This document shows positions 42,787 to 51,756 of a stretch of 64,000 bases of DNA, in pieces. Made by a program: the position numbers and the translations under genes. The notes below the pieces were generated by a model that worked only from the letters and a program-made list of their open reading frames with translations, was not told the origin of the DNA and did not search any database. Every line of letters starts with the position of its first letter. Positions within the stretch are counted from its first letter, which is position 1. Source of the stretch: an uncultured bacterium (lineage in GTDB: Bacteria; Planctomycetota; Phycisphaerae; Phycisphaerales; SM1A02); NCBI GenBank assembly GCA_903891095.1, contig CAITDI010000011.1, positions 1 to 64,000 on the forward strand, written 5' to 3'.

Positions 42787-44835
42787 ATGGATCGCATCCG
42801 AAGCATCATCGCCCTCGCGCGCCGGCAGCTTGTGATCGCCGCGCTTGCCGACGCCATCGCATGGGGACTCGTCTCCGCGTCGATCGTCGCGTTGCTCGCC
42901 GTTGCGTTCGTCAAGATCGGCGGCGATCGCCTGCCCGCGATCGCGCAGCAGCCGAGTTCGGTGTACGCGCTGGTCGCGGCGGCGCTCGTGATCGGCACCG
43001 CGGTTGCGTTCGCGCTGCGCCGTCGCGCGATGCCGTCCGAAGCGAGCCTCGCGATCCGCGTCGACGAGCGCCTCAAGCTTGAGGAACGATTGACCACCGC
43101 GCTCGCGCTCGAGCGCTCGACCGATTCGTACGCGCGCGCCGCCGTCGCCGACGCCGTCGAGAAGGCGTCCGACCCGGCGCTGCCTGCGCGCGTGCGCGCG
43201 GCGTTCCCCGTCAAGGTGCCCGCGCGCGGTCTGTGGTCTGCGGCTGTCCTCGCGCTGGCGATCGTCGCGCAGATGTTCGTCCCCGCGCGCGCCTGGCCGC
43301 AGGACGAGAAGAAGGCCGAGCCCGTCGGCCTCGCCGCCAAGAAGCCCGCCGAAGAAGCGATCGAGCGCCTCAAGCAGGAGGCCGAGAGTTCGAAGGCGCT
43401 TCCGCAGGATGTCCGCGACGCGATGAACGGCCTCGCGAAGAACGCCGAGCCCAAGGTCGGCGGCGAGGCCAGCGAAAGCGACGAGCGCCGCGAGGCGATC
43501 CGACGCATGAGCGAGCTGCAGAAAAAGCTCGACGAGGTGCGCAAGTCCGACCAGGCGCGCGCGGCCGAGGCGCTCAAGCGCGATCTCGCCGACCTGCAGC
43601 AGTCCGACGGCGAACTCTCCAAGCTCACCGAGGCGCTCTCCAAGGGCGAGTTCAGCGCCGCCAAGCAGGAACTCGGCGACCTCAACAAGAAGATGGAGTC
43701 GGGCGAGATGAGCGAGGCCGAGAAGGCCGCGACCAAGGAAGCGCTCGAGAAGATGGCGAAGTCGCTCGAGAACCTCGCCAAGAACCAGCAGTCGATGAAG
43801 GACGCGCTCGAGCAGGCCGGCCTCGACGCGCAGCTCGCGAACAACCCCGAAGCGCTGCAGCGCGCGATCGAACAGGCGCAGAACCTGAGCGAGCAGCAGC
43901 GCGCGGAACTCATGAAGACCGCCAAGGCCGCCAAGGTCAGCCAAGAGACGCTCAAGAAGCTCGCCTCCGCCGCCAAGAAGGCCGCGCAGAAGAAGCAAGG
44001 CGAGAAGAAGCAGCAGCAGCAGCAGAAGGGCCAGCAGCAACAGGGCCAGCAGCAGCAGGGTCAACAAGGTCAGCAGCAACAAGGTCAGCAGCAGCAGGGC
44101 CAGCAGCAGCAGGGCCAGCAGCAGGACCAGCAAGGTCAGCAGCAGCAAGGCCAGCAGGGCCAACAGGGTCAACAAAGCCAGCAGGGCCAGCAAGGACAGC
44201 AAGGCCAGCAGGGCCAGCAAGGCAAGGAAGGCGAGAAGGGCGAGCAAGGCCAAGACGGCGAGCAAGGCCAGCAAGGCATGTCCGAGCTCGGCGACACGCT
44301 CAGCGATCTCGAGGCCACCCAGCAGATGATGGAGGAGGCCGAAGCGCTTTCGAACATGACCGACCAAGAGAGCCAGTCGCTTGGTGAAGGCATGGCGAAG
44401 GGCGGACAGCCCGGCCAGACGCCATCGCAGCAGCAGGGCCAGCAGATGACTCCTGGTCAGCAGCGCGGTCCGCAAGGCGGACCGGCGCAGGGCGGCAACA
44501 CCGGCAAGTCCAAGACCCCCACCGGCACCAAGACCCAGAAGGCCAAGTCGAAGAACGCCGGCGGCGATGTGATCGCGCGCCAGTTGATCGAGAACCCCAA
44601 CCCCGAGGTCGGCGCGAGCGTGATGCCGTCCGAGTCGACGGGCGAGGCCGCTGCGGGCGGCTCTGGTTCGGCGGTCAACGAGGAGCAGGTGCCCGCGCAT
44701 CTCAAGGACGCGCACAAGCACTACTTTGGCACGCTCAAGCGCGAACTCGCGAAGAAGCCGAGCGGCGCCGCGCCCGCCGCGCCCGCGGCGGCTCCTGCGC
44801 CTCCTGCGTCTCCCGCAACGCCCAGCAAACCGTGA
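42787..44835 (+). CDS. membrane protein with coiled coil and Gln/Gly-rich region (DUF4175-like layout)
   Basis: This 682-residue protein has two N-terminal transmembrane segments (about 18-42 and 58-76) and a third near 147-168 (GLWSAAVLALAIVAQMF). A long charged, probably coiled-coil region follows (about 180-400, many EAL, KKLDEV, KMAKSLENLAKNQQ). From about residue 408 to 495 it is almost pure Gln and Gly (units QQQG and GQQ), and the rest is Pro/Ala/Gly/Lys-rich. The layout recalls DUF4175-type proteins with EQQQ-rich tails that sit near MoxR/vWA operons in other bacteria, but this is pattern-based. Gln is encoded by both CAG and CAA, so selection on protein rather than simple DNA slippage is likely. 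Function unknown. Confidence 0.75.
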   Translation: MDRIRSIIALARRQLVIAALADAIAWGLVSASIVALLAVAFVKIGGDRLPAIAQQPSSVYALVAAALVIGTAVAFALRRRAMPSEASLAIRVDERLKLEERLTTALALERSTDSYARAAVADAVEKASDPALPARVRAAFPVKVPARGLWSAAVLALAIVAQMFVPARAWPQDEKKAEPVGLAAKKPAEEAIERLKQEAESSKALPQDVRDAMNGLAKNAEPKVGGEASESDERREAIRRMSELQKKLDEVRKSDQARAAEALKRDLADLQQSDGELSKLTEALSKGEFSAAKQELGDLNKKMESGEMSEAEKAATKEALEKMAKSLENLAKNQQSMKDALEQAGLDAQLANNPEALQRAIEQAQNLSEQQRAELMKTAKAAKVSQETLKKLASAAKKAAQKKQGEKKQQQQQKGQQQQGQQQQGQQGQQQQGQQQQGQQQQGQQQDQQGQQQQGQQGQQGQQSQQGQQGQQGQQGQQGKEGEKGEQGQDGEQGQQGMSELGDTLSDLEATQQMMEEAEALSNMTDQESQSLGEGMAKGGQPGQTPSQQQGQQMTPGQQRGPQGGPAQGGNTGKSKTPTGTKTQKAKSKNAGGDVIARQLIENPNPEVGASVMPSESTGEAAAGGSGSAVNEEQVPAHLKDAHKHYFGTLKRELAKKPSGAAPAAPAAAPAPPASPATPSKP

Positions 44836-44881
44836 ATCGATCGCGGGCGCGTCGTCGCGTCCGTCAGGAGGATGGAGCAGC

Positions 44882-46000
44882 GTGCAGTCGCGTCGAGAGG
44901 TGATCCGTTCGCTCGGTCAGTCGATCGGTGCACTCGCAGTTGCGGGTGCATGCACGCGTTGGATGACCGGCTGCGGCACGGGCTCGCGCGGCACGCGCGT
45001 GGTCGGCTACATCTCTGCGGACGATGTGCTCGCGCGCGAGGTGCTCGCCGCGTGCGCGCGCGCGACGGGCGTCGAGGTCGACGCCGTGTACGACACCGAG
45101 GCCACCAAGACGACCGCGCTCGAGAACCGCATTCGCGCCGAGCGCGACCGGCCGCGCGCGGATTTCTTCTGGAGCTCGGAGGGTTTCGCGGCGGTGCGGC
45201 TTGCGGCCGACGGTTTGCTTGCGGAGTTGCCCGAGCCGCTCTGGAGCGCGTGGCCCGAGGCGCATCGCGACGGTGCGCGCCGCTGGCTCGCGTTCGCGGC
45301 GCGCGCGCGGGTGGTGGTGGCGCGGAAGGCGTCGGCGGCGTCGGCGTCCTCGGCGTCATCGCCCGCGCCGATCGCGCAGTGGTCCGATCTCGCTGCAAGC
45401 GATCGCAAGGTTGCTGGATCGGGCGCTGCGCAGTCGATCTCGATCGCCATCGCCGACCCGCGCTTCGGCACGACCAACGGACATCTCGCGGCGCTCGAGC
45501 AGGCGTGGGGCGCTGCGGCGCTCGACGCGTGGCTCGACGGACTGCGCGCGAACGGCGTGCGCGTGCTTCCTGGCGGCAACGCCGCGACGGTCGACGCGGT
45601 CGCGGGCGGCGAGTGCACGTACGGCCTCACCGATTCCGACGACGCGCTCGCTGCGATCGAGCGCGGGCTCCCGCTTGAGATGTTCGTGCCGCGCACGCTC
45701 GCCGCGGGCAGCGCGGGCGGCGGCACGATGCTCACGCCGAACACCGTGTCGCTCATCGCCAACGCGCCCGGAAATCGCGCGGCCGCCGAGAAGGTCGTCG
45801 CGTGGCTCGTCTCGCCCGAGTGCGAGGAGCTCATCGCGCGCTCGCCGTCGCGCAACCTCCCGCTCGGGCCGAAGGCGCGCGTCGCGGCGGCGCCGTTTGC
45901 CGAGCCCGATCCGCTGCGATTCGATGTCGCGCGCGCGAGCGAGCGGGCGATGCAGGTGGCCGTTGCCGCCAAGAACCGCCTCGAGGGCAAGCGCGCGTGA
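44882..46000 (+). CDS. iron(III)-type ABC transporter substrate-binding protein
   Basis: This 372-residue exported protein belongs to the FbpA/AfuA-type (cluster D) solute-binding family. A basic N terminus (QSRREVIRSLGQSIGAL) precedes the hydrophobic segment, and a lipidation cysteine is possible in AVAGAC or WMTGCG. Family-like segments are VVGYISADDVLAREVLAACARATGVEVDAVYDTEATKT, FFWSSEGFAAVRLAADGLLA, GLTDSDDALAAIERG and FVPRT...GGGTMLTPNTVSLI (shown here only in parts). Start is GTG at 44882 with AGGAGG 10 nt upstream; an ATG at 44872 is in another frame. The stop overlaps the permease GTG (GTGA). It probably binds ferric iron or a similar anion or metal complex; the Tyr ligands typical of FbpA are not obvious. 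Confidence 0.8.
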   Translation: MQSRREVIRSLGQSIGALAVAGACTRWMTGCGTGSRGTRVVGYISADDVLAREVLAACARATGVEVDAVYDTEATKTTALENRIRAERDRPRADFFWSSEGFAAVRLAADGLLAELPEPLWSAWPEAHRDGARRWLAFAARARVVVARKASAASASSASSPAPIAQWSDLAASDRKVAGSGAAQSISIAIADPRFGTTNGHLAALEQAWGAAALDAWLDGLRANGVRVLPGGNAATVDAVAGGECTYGLTDSDDALAAIERGLPLEMFVPRTLAAGSAGGGTMLTPNTVSLIANAPGNRAAAEKVVAWLVSPECEELIARSPSRNLPLGPKARVAAAPFAEPDPLRFDVARASERAMQVAVAAKNRLEGKRA

Positions 46001-48756
46001 CGACTCGCCGCAGGAGTGCTTCCGCATCGCAGATCGCCGCGCTCGCCGCGGTGGCAGCCGTCGCGTTGATCGTGCTCGCCGCCATCGCGTGGCCGTTGCT
46101 CGCGCTCGTGGCGAAGTCGTCGGGCGTGGTCGCCGCGACGGCCTCGCGCGACGGCCGTGGCGTCGGCCTCACGCTCGGCGCGGGCGAACTCTCGACGCCG
46201 CTCGCGCTGTTCACGCGCAGCGTCGCGTACGCCGCGTGCGCCGCGCTCGCGGGACTCGCCGTCGCGTGGCCCGCGTCGCGCGCGGTGCGCATGCGCGCGT
46301 CGGCCAACCGCGCGCTCGCGGGGCTGATCCTGCTTCCGATCGCGCTGCCGCCGTGGCTGCTCTATGCGGCGCTGTGGATGTCCATGGGCCCGGGCACGGC
46401 GGTCGGCGACTTCTGCGAGCGGCGCGATCTCGTGAGCGCGCTGCGTGTGGTGCTGCTTGCGATCGCGCTCCTCGTGTGGTGCGCGGCTGCGTCGTTCGCC
46501 GTGCTTTCGTGCGCTGCGCCGAGGGCGATCGCGACGGACGCTCGGCTTCTCGCGCTTGACGGCGCGGGAGTGCTTGCGCGCGTCCGTTCTGCGCTTGCGC
46601 GCGACGCGCGGAGCCTGCTCGTCGCGGGAGTCGCGTGCGCGGTGTTCCTGCTCGGCGAGACGACGGTGTTCGATCTCGCGCAGGTCGCGACGTATGGATT
46701 CGAGCTCCGCACCCTCGACGCGATCGGCGGAACGCCGCGCGACATCGTGCTCGCGTCGCTGCCGGTGGTCGCGCTGGTCGCGGTCGCGATCGCGCTGGTC
46801 CCGCGCATCGCGCGATCGGCGGGCGATGACGCACTGCGCGCGCGTGGCGCGTCAGGTCGCGGACCGAGCGCAGCCGCAGCCGCCGCTGCCTCACGCCTTC
46901 CCGCCAACGCCGTCCTCGTCGCTTGCGCGCTGCCGATCGTCGGCGTGTTGCTCGCGCTTGCGCGCGTGATCGTGTCGGTTCCGCGCATGTCGGACTTTGT
47001 CGCGCTGCATGGGCGTGCGTTCATGAGCACGCTCGGCGTTGCGCTGTCGGCGGCGGCGCTCGTCGCGCTCCTCGCCGCGGGGATCCGCGCACTGCTTGCG
47101 GCGCGCGCGCTGTGGCTTTGTCGCGCCGCGCGCGTTGCCGCGCTCGCCTGCGCATTTGGCGGACTGATCCCCGGCACGATCTCCGCGCTTTCGATGGAGA
47201 GCGCGTACAACTCGGCGCTCTTCGCGTGGATCTACGACACGCCGATGGTCGTCGTGCTCGTTCTCGTCGCGCGCGCGGCGCCCGTTGCGGCGATCGTCGC
47301 GCTGGCGCTCGACGCGCGCGAACATCGCACTGCGCGCTGGCTCCGCGAGATCGACGGCGCGTCGGTCGCCGCGATCTGGCGCGGCATCCGCGGTGAACTC
47401 GCGATCGCCGCCGCCGCGTCGGGCGCGCTCGCCTTCGCATGGAGCCTTGGTGAACTCACGGCGAGCGGCCGCGTGGTCCCGCCGGGAATGGCGTGGCTCG
47501 CCACCGACATCCTGAACTCCGTCCACTACCAGCGACCCGACACGGTCATCCTCGCGGCGTCGGCGCTGGTGGTCGCGGCGCTGCCCGCGGTGCTCGCGCT
47601 GGGGCGGTTCGTGTCGCGCATGCAGGTCGCGCGCGTCGCGGCGTTGACGCTTTCGGCGACCCTTGCGGCGACCCTTTCGGCCACGCTTCTCACGCTCGCC
47701 CCTGGATGCAGCGACGCGGCGCCCGCCGCCGCCAGCGATTCCGAGACCGACCGCGAGATGGACGCCCTCCGCCGCACGGCGCCTTCGGTCGCGACGCCGC
47801 TCGCGGTCGAGTCGCAGTTCGCAGGCGTCGGCCGCGGCAAGGGGCAGTTCGTCGGGCCGCGCGTCGTCGCGTTCGACAACGGCGACGGGTCGACGTTCGT
47901 GATCGACAAGGACGCGCGCGTCCAGCGCATCATGCGCGACGGCGAGGTCCGCAACGAGTGGCGCATGCCCAAGTGGGATCGCGGCAAGCCGGTCGGCGCG
48001 AGCATCGCGCCCGATGGTTCGCTGGTCGTCGCCGACACGCACGAGCATCGCATCCTCTGCTACGACGCGCAGGGCAAGCGGCTGTGGGAGCTCGGCAGCT
48101 ACGGGCTCGAGCCTGGGCAGTTCGTGTATCCGACCGACATCGCCTTCGCGCCCGATGGGCGGATGTTCATCGCCGAGTACGGCGGCAACGACCGCATCCA
48201 GGTGTTCGGGCCCGACCGAAGGTTCCTCTACGCGTTCGGGCGGTGCGGCATCGGCGACGGCGAGTTCCTCCGCCCGCAGTCGATCGCCTTCGATGCCGAG
48301 CGCGACGAGCTCTACGTCGCCGACGCGGGCAACCACCGCATTCAGGTGTTCACGGCCGACGGCGAGCACCGTCGGAACATCGGGCGCCTCGGATCAGGGC
48401 CGGGCTCGGCGCCGGGCGAGTTCTCCTACCCGTTCGGCCTCGTCCTCGAGATCGGCGGCCGCGCCATCGACAGCCGTGCGGCTGGCGAGTGCTCCGACCC
48501 CGCGCTCGCCCGCGACGGCCGCCGCACGATCGTCGTCGCCGAGCACGCCAATCACCGCGTCCAGCGCCTCGACGCGAACACGGGCGAAGTCCTCGCGATC
48601 GCCGGCGGACTGGGCAACGAGCAGGGCAGGCTCAAGTATCCTTGGGCTCTCGAGCCGGCAGGGCTCGCGGCCGACGGCTCGCAGCGCTACGCGGTCTGCG
48701 ACAACGGCAATTCGCGCATCGTGTTCTTCACGCTTCCGGATGGTTCGCGCAAGTAG
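45997..48756 (+). CDS. ABC permease (FbpB-like) fused in frame to an NHL-repeat lipoprotein-like domain
   Basis: This 919-residue open frame begins at GTG 45997, overlapping the binding-protein stop. Residues 1-540 form an FbpB-type permease with about twelve helices and two EAA-type loops (ALDGAGVLARVRSALAR and EIDGASVAAIWRGIRGE). At residue 542 an internal ATG (base 47620) starts a segment that looks exactly like a lipoprotein signal: 29 residues of Ala/Leu/Thr ending LAPGC (Cys571). After it come six or so NHL beta-propeller repeats, for example LVVADTHEHRILCYDAQGK, FIAEYGGNDRIQVFGP and LYVADAGNHRIQVF. There is no stop between the parts. It may be a true fusion, or two proteins with internal initiation, or a lost stop codon. 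No ATPase gene lies nearby. Confidence 0.8.
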   Translation: MTTRRRSASASQIAALAAVAAVALIVLAAIAWPLLALVAKSSGVVAATASRDGRGVGLTLGAGELSTPLALFTRSVAYAACAALAGLAVAWPASRAVRMRASANRALAGLILLPIALPPWLLYAALWMSMGPGTAVGDFCERRDLVSALRVVLLAIALLVWCAAASFAVLSCAAPRAIATDARLLALDGAGVLARVRSALARDARSLLVAGVACAVFLLGETTVFDLAQVATYGFELRTLDAIGGTPRDIVLASLPVVALVAVAIALVPRIARSAGDDALRARGASGRGPSAAAAAAASRLPANAVLVACALPIVGVLLALARVIVSVPRMSDFVALHGRAFMSTLGVALSAAALVALLAAGIRALLAARALWLCRAARVAALACAFGGLIPGTISALSMESAYNSALFAWIYDTPMVVVLVLVARAAPVAAIVALALDAREHRTARWLREIDGASVAAIWRGIRGELAIAAAASGALAFAWSLGELTASGRVVPPGMAWLATDILNSVHYQRPDTVILAASALVVAALPAVLALGRFVSRMQVARVAALTLSATLAATLSATLLTLAPGCSDAAPAAASDSETDREMDALRRTAPSVATPLAVESQFAGVGRGKGQFVGPRVVAFDNGDGSTFVIDKDARVQRIMRDGEVRNEWRMPKWDRGKPVGASIAPDGSLVVADTHEHRILCYDAQGKRLWELGSYGLEPGQFVYPTDIAFAPDGRMFIAEYGGNDRIQVFGPDRRFLYAFGRCGIGDGEFLRPQSIAFDAERDELYVADAGNHRIQVFTADGEHRRNIGRLGSGPGSAPGEFSYPFGLVLEIGGRAIDSRAAGECSDPALARDGRRTIVVAEHANHRVQRLDANTGEVLAIAGGLGNEQGRLKYPWALEPAGLAADGSQRYAVCDNGNSRIVFFTLPDGSRK

Positions 48757-48795
48757 TTGGCGCGGCTGGTGAGACTGGGTGGGATTCGCCACAGC

Positions 48796-51756
48796 ATGCA
48801 CTTCGAACGCCCCGCATTCCTCCTGCTCCTCGCGCTGCTCGTGCCCGTGCTCGTGCTCGCGTGGCGCAGCCGTCGCAGCGAGGAACCGTGGAAGTGGTGG
48901 ACCAGCCTCGCGCTCCGCACGCTCGTCGTCCTCGCGCTCGTGCTCGCGCTCGCGCAGCCGATGTTCGTGCGCCGCGGCGAGGCGCTCACGACGGCGTTCG
49001 TGCTCGACCGCAGCCGCTCGATCCCCGCGCCGCTGCTGCAGCGCGCGCGCGACTTTGCCAAGACGCTCGTCACCAACAAGAAGAAGCCCGAGGACCGCGT
49101 CGCCGCCGTCACCGTTGGCCGCGAGGCGGAGATCTCCGCGCAGCCCGACGCGCGCTCGATCATCGCGGACGAAGAGCACTCGGGCGACCGCGACGCGACC
49201 AACCTCGCGGGCGGCATCCGCCAGGCGCTCTCGATCCTGCCGCCCGACACCGCCAAGCGCATCGTGATCCTCTCCGACGGCAACGAGAACATCGGCAACG
49301 CGCTCGCCGAGGCCGATGTCGCCAAGTCCAACGGCATCCCGATCGACGTCGTGCCGATCGAGTACGAGTCACCGAACGAAGTCGTGTTCGAGTCGATCAA
49401 GGCGCCGCCGCGCGCGCGACCTGGGCAGACGGCAGAACTTCGCCTGCTGCTCCGCAGCCAGCGCGCCGCGAAGGGCACCGTGTTTCTCAAGGAGGGCGGC
49501 CGGCCCGTCGACCTCGATCCCGATGCGCCAGGCGCGGGACTCGCCGTCGACCTCGAGGCGGGACCGCGCACGATCACCGTGCCGTACCCGCTTGAAGGCG
49601 CGGGCACGCGGCGGTTCGAGGCGGTGTTCGAGCCCGCCGACCAGACGCAGGACGCGATCCTCGAGAACAACCGCGCGATGGCCGTGACATTCGTCGACGG
49701 CAGCGGCCGCGTGCTCGTGGTCGACCCGACCAGCGGCAACGACACGCGCAGCTTTGTCGACGCGCTCGCGAAGACCTCGATCGAGCCCGTCCTCGTCACG
49801 CCCGATGCGCTCACGCAGGGCGGCGACTTCCTGAGCGGGTTCGACGCGATCGTGCTCGCGAACGTCCCGCGCTGGTCGATCGACGGCGAGACCGACCGCC
49901 TGCTCAAGGCGTATGTGCACGACCTCGGCGGCGGACTGCTCATGCTCGGCGGCGACCAGAGCTTTGGCGCGGGCGGCTGGATCGACTCCGACACCGCGAG
50001 CGTGCTGCCCGTCAAGCTCGATCCGCCCGCGACGCGCCAGATGGTGCGCGGCGGACTCGTGCTGATCGTCCACTCGTGCGAGATGCCGCAGGGCAACTAC
50101 TGGGCGCAGCAGGTCTCGATCGCCGCGATCGAGGCGCTCACGCGGCTCGACCTGATCGGCATCATCACGCTCGTGAGCGGCCCCGAGTGGGCGCTCCCGC
50201 TGCAGGAAGCGGGCGACAAGTCGAAGGCGATCGCCGCCGCGCGCTCGATGGTCGTCGGCGACATGTTCGACTTCGACAGCTCGGTCGCGATGGCCGAGAA
50301 GGCGCTCAGCGATTCGAAGGCGGGCCAGCGCCACATCATCATCATCTCCGACGGCGACCCCGCGCCGCCGAGCGCCGCGACGCTCGCGCGCGTCAAGGCC
50401 GCCAAGATCACCATCTCGACCGTCATGGTCAGCGGCCACGGCACGCAGCAGGACTACGTGAACATGAAGTTCGCCGCCGAGGAGACGGGCGGGCGCTTCT
50501 ACGAGGTCACGAACCCCAAGGAACTCCCGAAGATCTTCACGAAGGAAGCGGCGGTGGTCTCGCGCTCGCTGATCGTCGAAGGCGAGTTCGCGCCGCAGAT
50601 CGCGCCGTCGACGTCGGGCCCGCTGCGCGGCGTGACGGGCGTGCCCGGGCTTTCGGGCTACATCCTGTCCGTGCCGCGCGAAGGCCTCGCGCAGGTGCAG
50701 ATCTCGAACAAGACCGAGGAAGGCGTCGACCCGATCTTCGCGTGGTGGAACCACGGCCTCGGCCGCTCGGTGATCTTCGCGTCCGACACGGGCGCGCGCT
50801 GGACCAAGCAGTGGACCTCGTGGGGCGAGTACCGCGCGTTCTGGGAGCAGACGGTGCGCTGGCTGCTGCGACCCGCGGTGCCCGCGAACGCGCAGGTGCG
50901 GACGCGCGTCGAAGGCGAGACGGCGATCGTCGAACTCGAGGCGACTGCTGCATCGGGCGGCTTCGCGACCAACCTCGATCCCGAGGCGATGAGCGTCGGC
51001 CCGACGGGCACGACCTCGCCGCTCGTCGTCGTGCAGACCGGACCAGGTCGCTGGCGCAGCGAGTTCCCCGTCGCGGAGGCGGGCGCGTATCTCGTCAACT
51101 TCAGCCTCGGCAAGGGCGAGGACGGCAGGCGTTCGAGCGTGCAGGCGTCGGTGAGTGTGCCGTACCCGAAGGAGTTCCGCACCGTGCGCGACAACCGCGC
51201 GCTGCTCGAGCAGATCGCCGACAAGACGGGCGGCCGCGTGCTCTCGCTTGCGTCGGCGCAGGGCGTCGATGGATTCCTGCGCGAGGGGCTGCCGATCCCC
51301 GAGAGCGCGCGGCGCATCTGGGATCTGATGGCGATCGCGGCCGCGGTGCTCTTCCTGCTCGATGTCGCGGTGCGCCGCGTCGCGATCGACTGGGCGGGTG
51401 TCCGAAAGGACGCGTCCGACGCGGTCGCCGTCCGCAAGGTCGGCGACGGAACCGTCGCCGCGTGGAAGAAGGCGCGCGCGAAGAGCGGCGAGTCTGCATC
51501 GACGACTCCCGCCGCCAGCGACGCGATGCGCAAGGCGATGGAGGAAGGTCCGTCGCTCGACGTGCGCAACGAAGTCAAGGACGACGGCGCCGCCGCGCGC
51601 GCGCAGGCAGCTCGCGCGGCAGGCGGCGACAAGCCCGCCGACGATGCGGCCGCGAAGCCCGAGGCCGACGAGAACACGACCTCGCGCCTGCTCCGTGCGA
51701 AGCGCCGCGCGACCGGTGGCGACGACGCCGATGGCGGAGGCCCGCGTGGCAGCTGA
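48796..51756 (+). CDS. BatA-like membrane protein with two vWA regions and a glutamine amidotransferase-like domain
   Basis: This 986-residue protein opens with the BatA-type motif FERPAFLLLLALLVPVLVLAW and has a second helix near residues 48-65. A first vWA domain (about 70-200) has a DxSxS-like MIDAS motif, DRSRSIP. A glutamine-amidotransferase-like region (about 310-420) contains GGGLLMLGGDQSFGAGGW. A second vWA (about 425-600) has HSCEMPQGNY in place of DxSxS, so its metal site is degenerate, while IIIISDGDP is kept. Beta-sandwich regions and a C-terminal helix (about 855-870) precede a low-complexity Ala/Lys tail. The start at 48796 fits the BatA opening. It is the first gene of a MoxR operon. 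The MoxR gene begins inside its last codons. Confidence 0.85.
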   Translation: MHFERPAFLLLLALLVPVLVLAWRSRRSEEPWKWWTSLALRTLVVLALVLALAQPMFVRRGEALTTAFVLDRSRSIPAPLLQRARDFAKTLVTNKKKPEDRVAAVTVGREAEISAQPDARSIIADEEHSGDRDATNLAGGIRQALSILPPDTAKRIVILSDGNENIGNALAEADVAKSNGIPIDVVPIEYESPNEVVFESIKAPPRARPGQTAELRLLLRSQRAAKGTVFLKEGGRPVDLDPDAPGAGLAVDLEAGPRTITVPYPLEGAGTRRFEAVFEPADQTQDAILENNRAMAVTFVDGSGRVLVVDPTSGNDTRSFVDALAKTSIEPVLVTPDALTQGGDFLSGFDAIVLANVPRWSIDGETDRLLKAYVHDLGGGLLMLGGDQSFGAGGWIDSDTASVLPVKLDPPATRQMVRGGLVLIVHSCEMPQGNYWAQQVSIAAIEALTRLDLIGIITLVSGPEWALPLQEAGDKSKAIAAARSMVVGDMFDFDSSVAMAEKALSDSKAGQRHIIIISDGDPAPPSAATLARVKAAKITISTVMVSGHGTQQDYVNMKFAAEETGGRFYEVTNPKELPKIFTKEAAVVSRSLIVEGEFAPQIAPSTSGPLRGVTGVPGLSGYILSVPREGLAQVQISNKTEEGVDPIFAWWNHGLGRSVIFASDTGARWTKQWTSWGEYRAFWEQTVRWLLRPAVPANAQVRTRVEGETAIVELEATAASGGFATNLDPEAMSVGPTGTTSPLVVVQTGPGRWRSEFPVAEAGAYLVNFSLGKGEDGRRSSVQASVSVPYPKEFRTVRDNRALLEQIADKTGGRVLSLASAQGVDGFLREGLPIPESARRIWDLMAIAAAVLFLLDVAVRRVAIDWAGVRKDASDAVAVRKVGDGTVAAWKKARAKSGESASTTPAASDAMRKAMEEGPSLDVRNEVKDDGAAARAQAARAAGGDKPADDAAAKPEADENTTSRLLRAKRRATGGDDADGGGPRGS

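Noticed and set aside
42405-43976. Minus-strand frame of 523 codons containing the Bfd-like gene
   Set aside because: Only the last 91 codons have the cysteine pattern. The rest is antisense to the Gln/Gly-rich protein gene, and a -10 box sits 6 nt before the ATG at 42680.
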